51,888 bases of DNA from Clostridia bacterium (lineage in GTDB: Bacteria > Bacillota > Clostridia > TANB77 > UBA1234), in contig JAFTQC010000038.1 in assembly GCA_017462965.1 (NCBI GenBank), positions 1 through 51,888 of the forward strand, in the 5' to 3' direction. A program made the position numbers and the translations under genes. The notes beneath the pieces are model-generated. The model did not search any database, was not told the origin of the DNA, and worked only from the letters and a program-made list of their open reading frames with translations. Below, piece by piece: positions 18,034-28,269 of this stretch (positions are counted from its first letter, which is position 1; each line of letters begins with the position of its first letter).

Positions 18034-18684
18034 ATGAACGAGATGGCAACGTGGAAAGACGATGCAAGCAGGACTTTCTATTTCCTTAAGGGATACGCAT
18101 CTGCGAAGGAACTTGACAACATGCAGAAGGCATTGCTGATTGCAAGGAATATGCACGAGGGCCAGTATCGTAAAGGTGGTGCTGAATATCTCGTTCATCC
18201 GCTTAGGGTGTGCGCATACCTTGCGGCGCTTAAGTTTGAAGATGACGTTCTGCTGAGTGCAGCGCTTCTTCACGATGTAGTCGAAGATGTTGAAGCGGTT
18301 CGTAATGATCCGCAAATGTTGGTAAACACCTATGGAATTTCTCAGGAAATTGTTGACCTTGTGTGCCGACTTACCAAGACGAAATGCACTCCGATTGACG
18401 TTTATTATAAAGGCATCAGCGAGGATTGGCGTGCGCTGATGATTAAGCTTAGCGACCGCTGCAATAATGTGAGCACGCTCGATTGCTTCACGTACGAGAA
18501 GATGCATGCATATATCGAGGAAACGAAGGATTACGTTTTGCCTCTGTCTAGGTATGCAAAGCTGCACTATCCCAAGTACAACAACGAAGTGACGATTATG
18601 AAATATCATATTACCGCGCTTTGTTCGACGGTAGAAAAGCTGCTTCCTATGATTAGTAAGAATGTGACCGACGATAAAAAATAA
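18034..18684 (+). CDS. Small HD-domain protein, (p)ppGpp-hydrolase-like
   Basis: A 216-residue protein consisting essentially of the RelA/SpoT-type HD hydrolase domain. Visible are an N-terminal helix with ARNMHEGQYRKGG, then YLVHPLRVC, the HDxxED motif in LLHDVVED, and KLSDRCNNVSTL, equivalent to the SpoT 'KLADRLHNxxTL' motif. There is no synthetase, TGS or ACT domain, so the best guess is a small alarmone hydrolase; other phosphohydrolase substrates are possible. The start at 18034 is preferred because AAAAGGAGG (18017-18025) is ideally placed for it; an in-frame ATG at 17968 with a weaker site would add 22 residues of low-complexity leader. The base composition is far from the neighbours (27 of 60 G+C at 18061-18120). 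Confidence 0.8.
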   Translation: MNEMATWKDDASRTFYFLKGYASAKELDNMQKALLIARNMHEGQYRKGGAEYLVHPLRVCAYLAALKFEDDVLLSAALLHDVVEDVEAVRNDPQMLVNTYGISQEIVDLVCRLTKTKCTPIDVYYKGISEDWRALMIKLSDRCNNVSTLDCFTYEKMHAYIEETKDYVLPLSRYAKLHYPKYNNEVTIMKYHITALCSTVEKLLPMISKNVTDDKK

Positions 18685-18695
18685 ATATTTTTGTG

Positions 18696-18729
18696 AAGGG
18701 CTTGGAACTTGATTAGTTTCCAAGCTCTT
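18696..18729 (+). terminator. Intrinsic terminator-like hairpin after the HD gene
   Basis: AAGGGCTTGGAA (18696-18707) pairs with TTCCAAGCTCTT (18718-18729), 12 bp with one G-U pair. The following tract is only moderately T-rich. Confidence 0.65.
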
Positions 18730-18758
18730 CTCCATTTTAAAATGAATTAACATAATTA

Positions 18759-18787
18759 TTGATTTCGCGATGAGAAGATGGTAAAAT
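18759..18787 (+). promoter_or_regulatory. Sigma-A promoter of the zinc-ribbon protein gene
   Basis: TTGATT (18759-18764), 17-base spacer, TAAAAT (18782-18787), 58 bases before the start codon. Confidence 0.65.
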
Positions 18788-18844
18788 TATTTGGGGTTAA
18801 TCATGGTTGTTTTGCTATCGACATATATTTGGAGGTGGAAATTA

Positions 18845-20050
18845 ATGGGACGGTTAATTGAAGGTTTATGGGATTGTTGCCACTGCGGAACGACGGGAAT
18901 TGGAGGTAGCAAAAGGGAATGTCCTGGTTGCGGTAAGCCTCGTGATGAAAACACGGTTTTCTACATGGGCGAGAAGAAGAAGTATGTACCGAAGATGGCT
19001 GCTAAAAAGGTAAACAGAAATCCTGACTGGGTTTGTGGTTATTGCGGCAGTCTTAATTCGGATAATTCTAGTGATTGCACTTCTTGTGGTTGCACTAGGG
19101 GTGGTGAAAACTTGGATTATTTCGAAAATCGCGGAAAGAAAGTTCAGGCAGAACGTGCAAAGGAAGCTACAAACGAAGACGAAGAAGAATCAGAGGATGC
19201 TAAGGCGGAGAGTTCAGAACAATCATATGGGTACACCTCTGATTTTGACAGTAGCGTGAGTTTTGGTTCTGGTGGTGTCATTCCGTATAGGGATGAAGTA
19301 ACAGTGAAGCCGATGCGGAAACCGGCGATGATTAATTTCAAGCCGATCGCAATTGCTCTTGCTGTAATTTTGCTTATCGCAGGTCTTGTATATCTTTTTA
19401 TTCCTAAAGAAAAGGAGGTTACTATTACCTCAACTCTTTGGGAGCGAGTAATCACGATAGAAGAGTACAAGACGGTACGAGAAAATGACTGGAGCGTTCC
19501 TCATGGTGGACGGCTTCAGTACACAAGGCAAGAAATATCTCATTATCAAAATGTTCTCGATCACTACGAAACCAAGACCAGACAAGTCGCAAAACAACGA
19601 TACGTTGGTACAGAGGAAGTAGTAACAGGTCATAGAGATTTAGGTAATGGATATTTCGAGGAAATCACTTCATCTAGGCCTGTGTATGAAACCTACTATG
19701 AAACGGAGACGTACCAAGATCCGGTCTATCGGAGCGAACCAGTCTATAGGACCAAATACTACTACGACATCGAAAGATGGGTATATTGCAGAAGCGTTTC
19801 TACTAGTGGCAATGACCAATCGCCTTATTGGGGAGAAGTTCGGCTTGCTGCAAAAGAACGTGAATCTTCGCGCGCTGAGCAATACTGGATAACTGGTCTT
19901 GACGAGAAGGAAAAGGAACTCAAAGTTACCCTTTCTTACTCAGATTGGAGCAGTATTCGAGTTGGTCAAGTGGTTCGCATGAAAGTTTCTCTTGGACACG
20001 GAGAACTTATTCGTGACGAAAAGACCGAAGAAGTCTACGAACAAGAATAA
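18845..20050 (+). CDS. Zinc-ribbon single-pass membrane protein of unknown function
   Basis: A 401-residue protein. The N-terminus carries two cysteine fingers: CCHCGTTGIGG...CPGCGKPR (about residues 11-36) and a RanBP2-type finger DWVCGYCGSLNSDNSSDCTS (about 61-80). An acidic, Ser-rich linker follows, then one membrane helix near residues 167-187 (IAIALAVILLIAGLVYLFI), then about 210 residues outside the membrane rich in Tyr, Glu and Arg ('RPVYETYYETETYQDPVYR' region). I recognise no named family for the outer domain. GGAGGTGG (18831-18838) fixes the start at 18845. It has its own promoter and terminator and a raised G+C (27 of 60 at 19561-19620). A sensor linking a cytosolic zinc finger to the envelope is a possibility, not a demonstrated role. 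Confidence 0.75.
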   Translation: MGRLIEGLWDCCHCGTTGIGGSKRECPGCGKPRDENTVFYMGEKKKYVPKMAAKKVNRNPDWVCGYCGSLNSDNSSDCTSCGCTRGGENLDYFENRGKKVQAERAKEATNEDEEESEDAKAESSEQSYGYTSDFDSSVSFGSGGVIPYRDEVTVKPMRKPAMINFKPIAIALAVILLIAGLVYLFIPKEKEVTITSTLWERVITIEEYKTVRENDWSVPHGGRLQYTRQEISHYQNVLDHYETKTRQVAKQRYVGTEEVVTGHRDLGNGYFEEITSSRPVYETYYETETYQDPVYRSEPVYRTKYYYDIERWVYCRSVSTSGNDQSPYWGEVRLAAKERESSRAEQYWITGLDEKEKELKVTLSYSDWSSIRVGQVVRMKVSLGHGELIRDEKTEEVYEQE

Positions 20051-20060
20051 AAAAATGAAA

Positions 20061-20093
20061 AGCACTCAGAGTTATTATCTGAGTGCTTTTTTT
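20061..20093 (+). terminator. Intrinsic terminator of the zinc-ribbon gene
   Basis: A perfect 10-bp stem AGCACTCAGA (20061-20070) / TCTGAGTGCT (20078-20087) followed by seven T. Confidence 0.93.
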
Positions 20094-20094
20094 C

Positions 20095-20121
20095 TATCAA
20101 AAAGGGGCGTCCCTCTTGATA
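20095..20121. repeat. REP-like palindrome with GGGGCGTCCC core
   Basis: TATCAA (20095-20100) and TTGATA (20116-20121) flank AAAGGGGCGTCCCTC. The core is the same as at the tip of the 10901-10979 element. It sits directly behind a terminator, between two transcription units. Confidence 0.7.
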
Positions 20122-20189
20122 AAAAAGTTCTTGTATAAATTTGATAAAAATGAAATAATAATAATTAGAAAATTTTCGGAGGTGTAATT

Positions 20190-20921
20190 ATGATAGTTGC
20201 AATCGATGGACCTGCAGGAACAGGTAAAGGGACTATTGCGGGATTGATTTCAAAAAGATTGGGATATACTTATATAGATACAGGTGCGATGTATAGATGT
20301 ATAACCCTGAAAATGTTAAATGAAGGAATTGCGATAGATGCGGATATAAGCGTGATTCAGGACTTGCTTCAAAGAACAAAAATAGAATTTATAAATATAA
20401 ACGATAAGCAAAGAGTTTTTTTGGATGATGAAGATGTGACAGAGGAAATAAGAACTCCGAAAGTAAATGAATTAGTTTCGCCGGTTTCAGCGATTAAAGA
20501 AATAAGAATTAAACTTGTAGATATGCAAAGAGAGCTTGGAAAAGCAAGTAATGTTGTTATGGAAGGAAGAGATATAACAACGGTAGTTTTTCCTGATGCT
20601 GAAGTGAAGATATATTTGACTGCAGATGCGGATGAACGTGCAAATAGACGTTACAAAGAATTAATTGAAAAAGGTATTGAAACAACATACGAAGAAACTT
20701 ATGAATCAATAAGAAAACGCGACGAAAATGATATGAAAAAAGAAATGGGAGCACTAAAAGTTGCAGAAGGAGCGGTAGTGATTGATTCAACAAAAATGAG
20801 CATCGAAGAAGTGTACGAAAAAGTTGTTGAACTAATTATCAATACTGAGCTTGATGGTACCACAGATGATGAAGAAATAACAGTAAATGGAAGTAATGAT
20901 GACGCATTAGAAGAAAATTAG
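20190..20921 (+). CDS. cmk: Cytidylate kinase
   Basis: Phosphorylates CMP and dCMP. The 243-residue protein opens with the P-loop IDGPAGTGKGTIAGL, then YIDTGAMYRCIT, with the CMP-binding MEGRDITTVVFPDAEVKIYL at about residue 120 and the lid RRYKEL. The usual length is about 220-225 residues; the extra 20 form an acidic, low-complexity tail (DDEEITVNGSNDD). GGAGGTG at 20179-20185 fits the ATG. It starts the cmk-plsC gene pair, which in many Clostridia continues into ispH-rpsA; ispH is missing here. Confidence 0.96.
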   Translation: MIVAIDGPAGTGKGTIAGLISKRLGYTYIDTGAMYRCITLKMLNEGIAIDADISVIQDLLQRTKIEFININDKQRVFLDDEDVTEEIRTPKVNELVSPVSAIKEIRIKLVDMQRELGKASNVVMEGRDITTVVFPDAEVKIYLTADADERANRRYKELIEKGIETTYEETYESIRKRDENDMKKEMGALKVAEGAVVIDSTKMSIEEVYEKVVELIINTELDGTTDDEEITVNGSNDDALEEN

Positions 20922-20932
20922 GGGGCTAAAAA

Positions 20933-21529
20933 ATGATAGGAAGAGCTATTATGAAAGGTGCAATGGCAATATATTGCGCGATTGTATATAGAATAAAAGT
21001 AGAAGGAATGGAAAATCTTCCAAAGGAAGGCAATACAATAATTTGTTCAAACCATGTTCACATGCTGGATTCGATATCGTTAGTTGTTAAATTTAAAACT
21101 AAGAGAATGATACGAGTTATGGCAAAAGAGGAACTGTTTAATACAAAATTTAAAGAAATGATATTTAGGGAAGCGGGTGCATTCCCTATAAAGAGGGGAA
21201 AAGGAGATACAGAAGCGCTAGAAGTAGCGAAAAATTACATAAAAGATGGCGATATGCTTCTTATGTTTCCAGAGGGAACAAGAAACGGCTTCGACAAAGG
21301 TGTAAAAATAAAGAAAGGTGCAGCTGTACTAGCACTTTCGACAAATTCTGTGGTAGTTCCAGTAGGAATAAAAGGAAATTATAAGCCATTTACGAAAATA
21401 AGAATAAGAATTGGAAAACCTATAAATGTAGATGGATATACGGTAGGAGAAGAATTAAATCCTAGAGAAATCATAGACTTAACCAACAAAATGAAAGATG
21501 AAATCATAAAATTAAGAGATGGCGAATAA
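20933..21529 (+). CDS. plsC: 1-acyl-sn-glycerol-3-phosphate acyltransferase
   Basis: A 198-residue PlsC-type enzyme that makes phosphatidic acid at the inner face of the membrane. Motif I, NHVHMLD, gives the catalytic HX4D at about residues 36-41; motif III is FPEGTRNG near residue 116; the later segment VVPVGIKG is the family's motif IV. The N-terminus has one hydrophobic helix. It begins 11 bases after cmk with a weak GGGGG-type ribosome site, so translation is probably coupled. Confidence 0.94.
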   Translation: MIGRAIMKGAMAIYCAIVYRIKVEGMENLPKEGNTIICSNHVHMLDSISLVVKFKTKRMIRVMAKEELFNTKFKEMIFREAGAFPIKRGKGDTEALEVAKNYIKDGDMLLMFPEGTRNGFDKGVKIKKGAAVLALSTNSVVVPVGIKGNYKPFTKIRIRIGKPINVDGYTVGEELNPREIIDLTNKMKDEIIKLRDGE

Positions 21530-21550
21530 GTTTCTTAATTCGTTTTGCTA

Positions 21551-21579
21551 TTGACAAAAATTGCAAAATATAAGATAAT
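21551..21579 (+). promoter_or_regulatory. Sigma-A promoter of rpsA
   Basis: TTGACA (21551-21556), 17 bases, GATAAT (21574-21579). Confidence 0.8.
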
Positions 21580-21592
21580 AAATAAGATTTTG

Positions 21593-21620
21593 ACGGCAAC
21601 TATCAAGAGTTGCTGTTTTA
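21593..21620 (+). terminator. Leader hairpin with T run before rpsA (possible attenuator)
   Basis: ACGGCAACT (21593-21601) pairs with AGTTGCTGT (21608-21616), with one G-U pair, followed by TTTTA. It lies about 10 bases after the expected transcription start of rpsA. It could pause or terminate early transcripts; no competing structure was identified. Confidence 0.5.
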
Positions 21621-21663
21621 ATTCTAAAAATTAGCAGAAAAGTTAGAAAGGATTGATATTAAG

Positions 21664-22803
21664 ATGTCAAAAGAAAGTCAAGATTTTGCAGAGTTATATG
21701 AAAACTCATTAAAAAAATTAGAGGAAGGAACAGTTGTTGAAGGAACAATCGTAGATATCATTGGCGAAGATATTTTCGTTGATTTAGGATATAAGGCAGA
21801 CGGAGTTATACCAAGAGATGAATTTAGTTATAGCGATGAAAAACCAGCTGATAAATACAAAGTTGGAGATACAATCAGCGCATATATACTAAGAATGAAC
21901 AATGGTCAAGGAAACATATTGTTATCAACAAAAAGACTACAAGTAAAACAATTAAGAGAAGAATTTGAAAACAACGTTAAAGAAGACAAACCAGTTCAAG
22001 CCAAAGTTACAGACGTTGTAAATGGTGGTGTAATTGCTGAAAGTGGAAATATTAAAATATTTGTTCCACAAACACAACTTGCTAAAAAAGTTACTGATTT
22101 AGTTGAATATAGAGGAAAATGCGTTGCTCTTAAGATTATTGAATATAATCCAGAAAAGAGAAAAATCGTTGGTTCTGAAAGAAAACTAGCTAATGAAGAA
22201 AAACAAAAACAAGTTGAAAAAACTTGGTCAGAAATTTCTGAAGGAAAAGTTGTAAAAGGAACAGTTAAACAACTTACAGATTATGGCGCATTCGTTGATA
22301 TCGGTGGCGTTGACGGATTATTACATATTTCAGAGATTTCATGGAAACAAATCAAACATCCAAGTGAAGTTTTAAGAGTAGGTCAAGAAATTGAAGTTTC
22401 AATTCTTAAAGCTGATACAGAAACAAAGAAAATCTCATTAGGATATAGAAAAGCTGAGGATAATCCTTGGGCAAACGTTAAATACCAAGTTGGAGACATC
22501 GTTGACGGTACAGTTGTTAGCATGAAACCATTTGGAGCATTCGTTGAATTACCAGACGGATTAGAAGGACTAGTTCATATTTCAAACATTACAATGAGAA
22601 GAATTGCAAAACCACAAGACGCTTTAGAAATGGGACAAGAAGTTACAGCTAAAGTTGTTGAAGTTGATTTAGATAAAAAGAGAATTGAGCTTTCAATTCG
22701 TGAACTTGAAGGAGCAGCAGTTGAAGGAGAAGCTGCAGCAGAAGCAGAACTTCAAGGAGAACAAATTACACTTGATTCAGCTATGACAGAAACAGCTGAA
22801 TAA
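21664..22803 (+). CDS. rpsA: Ribosomal protein S1 homologue, four S1 domains
   Basis: A 379-residue RNA-binding protein with four S1 (OB-fold) domains, near residues 17-90, 102-170, 190-260 and 275-345. The third and fourth carry the standard 'VVKGTVKQLTDYGAFVDIGG' and 'VDGTVVSMKPFGAFVELPDG' signatures. Gram-positive S1 homologues usually have four domains, against six in proteobacteria. The tail is Ala/Glu-rich. It helps mRNA binding on the 30S subunit or acts as a related RNA chaperone. It has its own promoter and GAAAGG ribosome site, apart from plsC. Confidence 0.93.
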   Translation: MSKESQDFAELYENSLKKLEEGTVVEGTIVDIIGEDIFVDLGYKADGVIPRDEFSYSDEKPADKYKVGDTISAYILRMNNGQGNILLSTKRLQVKQLREEFENNVKEDKPVQAKVTDVVNGGVIAESGNIKIFVPQTQLAKKVTDLVEYRGKCVALKIIEYNPEKRKIVGSERKLANEEKQKQVEKTWSEISEGKVVKGTVKQLTDYGAFVDIGGVDGLLHISEISWKQIKHPSEVLRVGQEIEVSILKADTETKKISLGYRKAEDNPWANVKYQVGDIVDGTVVSMKPFGAFVELPDGLEGLVHISNITMRRIAKPQDALEMGQEVTAKVVEVDLDKKRIELSIRELEGAAVEGEAAAEAELQGEQITLDSAMTETAE

Positions 22804-22854
22804 TTGATGAGCAAAATGTAAACCTAATAGTTTACAAATAATAAATTTACTAGT

Positions 22855-22884
22855 GATGAATAGGAAGAAGATTTCCTATTCATC
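22855..22884 (+). terminator. Hairpin between rpsA and typA
   Basis: A perfect 12-bp stem GATGAATAGGAA (22855-22866) / TTCCTATTCATC (22873-22884). The following sequence (ATTTATCG) is a poor T tract, so termination may be partial and typA may be read from the rpsA promoter. Confidence 0.6.
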
Positions 22885-22909
22885 ATTTATCGAGAGGAAG
22901 AGTTAAAAA

Positions 22910-24727
22910 ATGGAAATAAGAAATGTTGCTATTATAGCCCACGTAGACCATGGAAAAACTACACTAGTAGACGCACTACTAAAACAATCAGGAACATTCA
23001 GAGAAAACGAGCATGTAGATGACAGAGTTATGGATTCAAATGATCTTGAAAAAGAAAGAGGAATCACTATACTTGCAAAAAATACATCTGTAACATATGG
23101 TGATTACAAAATTAATATTATTGATACACCAGGCCATGCTGACTTTGGAGGCGAAGTTGAGCGTGTTCTTAAAATGGTTGACGGAGTTATTCTTCTTGTC
23201 GATGCATTTGAAGGTGTAATGCCACAAACAAGATTTGTTTTAAGAAAAGCATTAGGTTTAAACTTAAAACCAATCGTTGTTCTAAATAAAATAGATAGAC
23301 CTGGTGCAAGACCAAAAGAAGTTATTGATGAAGTTATAGACTTGTTCTTTGAACTTGCTGCTAACGATGATCAACTTAATTTCCCTGTAATTTATGCTTC
23401 AGGAAAGCAAGGAGTAGCATCATTAGAGTTGGATACTCCTGGTTCAGATATGAAACCTATATTCGATACAATAATTAAATATGTTGGAGCACCACAAGTT
23501 CATCCTGAAAATCCAATGCAAATGCTTGTTTCAAGCATTGATTATGATAACTATGTTGGAAGAATCGCAATTGGAAGACTTGAAAGTGGAAAAATTAATC
23601 AAGGACAACCTGTTGCAGTATGTAGAAAAGATGGAAACATTCAACAAACTAAGATTGGTAAATTATATACATACCAAGGTTTAAAACGTTATGAAATAGA
23701 TGAAGCTGTTGCTGGAGATATCATTGCGGTTGTCGGAATTCCTGATATCAATATTGGTGAAACAATTGCAGATAGCCTAAATCCAGAGGCAATTCCATTT
23801 GTTGATATTGACGAACCAACATTAACAATGACATTTAGTGTAAATAATGGACCTTTTGCTGGTAGAGAAGGACAATTTGTTACATCTAGACATTTGAAAG
23901 ATAGACTTATGAAAGAGCTTGAATCAAATGTTAGTTTAAGAGTTGAAGAGACTGAAAGTACAGATAGTTTCAAGGTTTCTGGTAGAGGAGAACTTCATTT
24001 ATCAGTTTTAATCGAAACAATGAGAAGAGAAGGCTTCGAATTCATGGTTTCAAGACCATCTGTTATTTTTAAAGAGATTGATGGCGTTAAATGTGAGCCA
24101 ATTGAAGAACTTGTAATTGATGTGCCAGATGAATTTACAGGTTCTGTAATTGAAAAATTGGGTATAAGAAAAGCTGAAATGACAAATATGATTGCAGGAA
24201 ATCAAGGTTATACAAGACTTGAATTTAAGATTCCTGCCAGAGGTTTAATTGGTTATAGAAGCGAGTTCATGACAGATACAAAGGGTAATGGAATAATGAA
24301 CCACGTATTTTCAGGATATGAACCATTTAGAGGAGAAATTTCACCTAGACAAAAAGGTGTTCTAATAGCATTTGAAACAGGAAAATCAGTTACTTATGGT
24401 TTGTTCAATGCACAAGAAAGAGGAACTTTATTTATAGGTGCTGGCGTTGACGTATATCAAGGTATGGTAATTGGAGAAAATCCACGTTCTGAAGATATGG
24501 AAGTAAACGTATGTAAAGAAAAACACTTAACAAATACGAGAGCTTCAGGTAGTGATGATGCTTTAAGACTTGTTCCACCAAGAGTTATGAGCTTAGAACA
24601 AGCTATTGAATATATCGCTGAGGATGAACTTGTTGAAATCACTCCTACAAATATAAGAATTAGAAAGAAAATATTAGATCCAACAGCAAGAATTCGTTGG
24701 ATGAGAGCAAATGGATTATTGAAATAA
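22910..24727 (+). CDS. typA: Ribosome-associated translational GTPase TypA/BipA
   Basis: A 605-residue translational GTPase. The G motifs are complete: AHVDHGKTTL (G1), GITI (G2), DTPGHADFGG (G3) and NKIDRPGAR (G4). Beta-barrel domain II, two EF-G-like alpha/beta domains and the BipA-specific C-terminal domain (SGSDDALRLVPPRVMSLEQA) follow. BipA assists 50S assembly and adaptation to stress and low temperature. Length and motifs are fully typical. GAGAGGAAGAG at 22891-22901 is the ribosome site. Confidence 0.97.
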   Translation: MEIRNVAIIAHVDHGKTTLVDALLKQSGTFRENEHVDDRVMDSNDLEKERGITILAKNTSVTYGDYKINIIDTPGHADFGGEVERVLKMVDGVILLVDAFEGVMPQTRFVLRKALGLNLKPIVVLNKIDRPGARPKEVIDEVIDLFFELAANDDQLNFPVIYASGKQGVASLELDTPGSDMKPIFDTIIKYVGAPQVHPENPMQMLVSSIDYDNYVGRIAIGRLESGKINQGQPVAVCRKDGNIQQTKIGKLYTYQGLKRYEIDEAVAGDIIAVVGIPDINIGETIADSLNPEAIPFVDIDEPTLTMTFSVNNGPFAGREGQFVTSRHLKDRLMKELESNVSLRVEETESTDSFKVSGRGELHLSVLIETMRREGFEFMVSRPSVIFKEIDGVKCEPIEELVIDVPDEFTGSVIEKLGIRKAEMTNMIAGNQGYTRLEFKIPARGLIGYRSEFMTDTKGNGIMNHVFSGYEPFRGEISPRQKGVLIAFETGKSVTYGLFNAQERGTLFIGAGVDVYQGMVIGENPRSEDMEVNVCKEKHLTNTRASGSDDALRLVPPRVMSLEQAIEYIAEDELVEITPTNIRIRKKILDPTARIRWMRANGLLK

Positions 24728-24738
24728 ACTTTACATAA

Positions 24739-24767
24739 TTGACTAACATCTGTAAATATGATAGTAT
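24739..24767 (+). promoter_or_regulatory. Sigma-A promoter of the JAMM-like gene
   Basis: TTGACT (24739-24744), 17 bases, TAGTAT (24762-24767), 35 bases before the start codon. Confidence 0.65.
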
Positions 24768-24801
24768 ATACGATGTAAATATCATATATGGAGGGTTAAT
24801 C

Positions 24802-25353
24802 ATGGATCGGTACGACGAAGTCTTAACGAAGTGCAGGAATTATCCGAAGGACATGTCTCTCGGAATACCTGGGAAACCAGAGTTGTTTCCGGTTTCGCCA
24901 CACGAGTTTCGCAATCTTTGCGAAGGGATAGCATTGACTGGTTGCACGGTTGACGCAGTTCATTCTCTTCAAACAATGACCGAAAGATACAAACATGAAT
25001 ACACACTTGTTCTTTACGGAAACACATCCGAAGATTTAGATACTCTTTTTATGAAGGAGTATTGCCTTAATCCTGGCAGAAAAGGCGAAGCGAACTTTTC
25101 ATATCAGCAGCTTGATCAGGTTAAACGGACACTGAGAAAACGTGGCGGAGAAGTTGTATATGCACATACGCACATCGCTTGTGGTACGCAGTATAACTGT
25201 TTTTCGCTTAATGACCTCAAATATCTCATAAGGCGTGCGTACATTACGAACCGGGATACGTATGGACTTTTGATAACAAAAGACGGTTTTTCGCCGATCA
25301 AATACTCGATTCAAGAAAACGAATTTTTCCGGATTCAAATACTATTTGCATAA
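24802..25353 (+). CDS. JAB/JAMM-motif protein of unknown function
   Basis: A 183-residue protein. The centre of its second half holds His122-x-His124, ten residues, then Ser135-x-x-Asp138 (AHTHIACGTQ ... FSLND). This is the zinc-binding JAMM arrangement of MPN/JAB metallopeptidases and RadC-like proteins, although the usual spacing is somewhat shorter. The upstream catalytic Glu is not assigned with certainty. Targets could be ubiquitin-like tails, Cys-modified peptides or none if it is a RadC-like structural protein. GGAGGG (24790-24795) fixes the start at 24802. It has its own promoter and terminator and a strikingly higher G+C than its neighbours (30 of 60 at 24901-24960). Confidence 0.6.
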   Translation: MDRYDEVLTKCRNYPKDMSLGIPGKPELFPVSPHEFRNLCEGIALTGCTVDAVHSLQTMTERYKHEYTLVLYGNTSEDLDTLFMKEYCLNPGRKGEANFSYQQLDQVKRTLRKRGGEVVYAHTHIACGTQYNCFSLNDLKYLIRRAYITNRDTYGLLITKDGFSPIKYSIQENEFFRIQILFA

Positions 25354-25376
25354 TAATTCATGTAAACAAAGTTTAT

Positions 25377-25414
25377 GTCCCTTGGCAAGAAGAAAATCAA
25401 ACCAAGGGACTTTC
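25377..25414 (+). terminator. Intrinsic terminator of the JAMM-like gene
   Basis: GTCCCTTGG (25377-25385) pairs perfectly with CCAAGGGAC (25402-25410), followed by TTTC and further T-rich sequence. Confidence 0.85.
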
Positions 25415-25436
25415 TTTGTGTTTTGATAGAATTTTC

Positions 25437-25464
25437 TTGAAGTTACCATAATTTATGGTAAAAT
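25437..25464 (+). promoter_or_regulatory. Promoter of queA-tgt (probable)
   Basis: TTGAAG (25437-25442), 16 bases, TAAAAT (25459-25464). The surrounding TTCTTGAAGT...CATAATTT resembles the sequence upstream of the sigma-factor gene at 28364-28382. Confidence 0.55.
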
Positions 25465-25508
25465 ATAATAGTTTAGAGAAGTACAAATATAGAAATGGAG
25501 CGAAAAAA

Positions 25509-27715
<2,207 letters not shown>

Positions 27716-27730
27716 AATTAGAAAGGATTT

Positions 27731-27759
27731 TTGGAAATTGGGACGGTTCCTTTTTCCAA
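27731..27759. repeat. GGGACGGTTCC palindromic repeat, copy 1
   Basis: TTGGAAA (27731-27737) and TTTCCAA (27753-27759) flank a GGGACGGTTCC core. The 21 bases at 27734-27754 are identical to 51766-51786 at the other end of the window. Confidence 0.75.
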
Positions 27760-27773
27760 ATTCAGTGAAAGAG

Positions 27774-27876
27774 AACAAAAAAGTATTATTTTTAAGCCTC
27801 GTACAACTCATTGTTCATTGCAAACACGATGCAATGAAAATGAGAACTCGGCGACAAAAAATAATACTTTTTTGTT
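27774..27876. terminator. Long nested hairpin between convergent genes (bidirectional terminator or structured RNA)
   Basis: A perfect 20-bp AT-rich stem (27774-27793 with 27857-27876) encloses two more stems: CTCATT (27807-27812) / AATGAG (27839-27844) and TTCATTGC (27814-27821) / GCAATGAA (27831-27838). Because the outer arms contain runs of A and T on both sides, it can serve as a terminator for tgt and for the minus-strand Smr gene. Its size is unusual for that job alone. Confidence 0.6.
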
Positions 27877-27879
27877 GTA

Positions 27880-28269
27880 TTAACTTTGAGTTGGTCTATA
27901 AGGTGTACTTGCAAGTGACGAATCGCCATCCCAACTAATTACGATGACAGTGATTCCGGCATTCGATTTTTCTAAATCTGAATCTTTTCTAAAATTGTTA
28001 TCTAAATCTAAAACTTTTCTAGTAGTTTCGTTGAAAACAGACCAGTCTTCACCGGCTACAAAATCAGCGATTATTTTGGCTTTCTTTAATTGTGTAAGAT
28101 AAGCTCTAAGGCCTGTTCTAAGTCCTCCGCCTTTTCCGGTAGAACCATATCCATGAATAATTTTAAAAGCTTTGATTCCTTTACGTCTATACGTTTCTAA
28201 ATTGTTTTTTACTAATATTTCAGCCTGATAAACAGTAGGCATGAATTTCTCTATATTTGCAGTTTCCAA
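27880..28269 (-). CDS. Smr-domain protein
   Basis: A 129-residue small MutS-related domain protein. The Smr signature is IIHGYGSTGKGGGLRTGLR, following 'YQAEILVKNNLETYRRKGIK', shortened to its core ILVKNNLETYRRKGIK. Smr domains act as nucleases or bind branched DNA or mRNA/ribosomes; which applies here is unknown. The C-terminal half (DWSVFNETTRKVLDLDNN and beyond) is polar and may be disordered. On the minus strand AAGGAG overlaps a possible GTG start at 28278, so the TTG at 28269, eight bases after the site, is the likely start codon. It is convergent with tgt. Confidence 0.8.
   Translation of the reverse strand: METANIEKFMPTVYQAEILVKNNLETYRRKGIKAFKIIHGYGSTGKGGGLRTGLRAYLTQLKKAKIIADFVAGEDWSVFNETTRKVLDLDNNFRKDSDLEKSNAGITVIVISWDGDSSLASTPYRPTQS

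Noticed and set aside
17932-18753. 273-residue minus-strand reading frame opposite the HD gene
   Set aside because: The plus strand has clear HDxxED and KLSDR motifs, promoter and ribosome site; the reverse frame has none and runs over promoter and terminator sequence.
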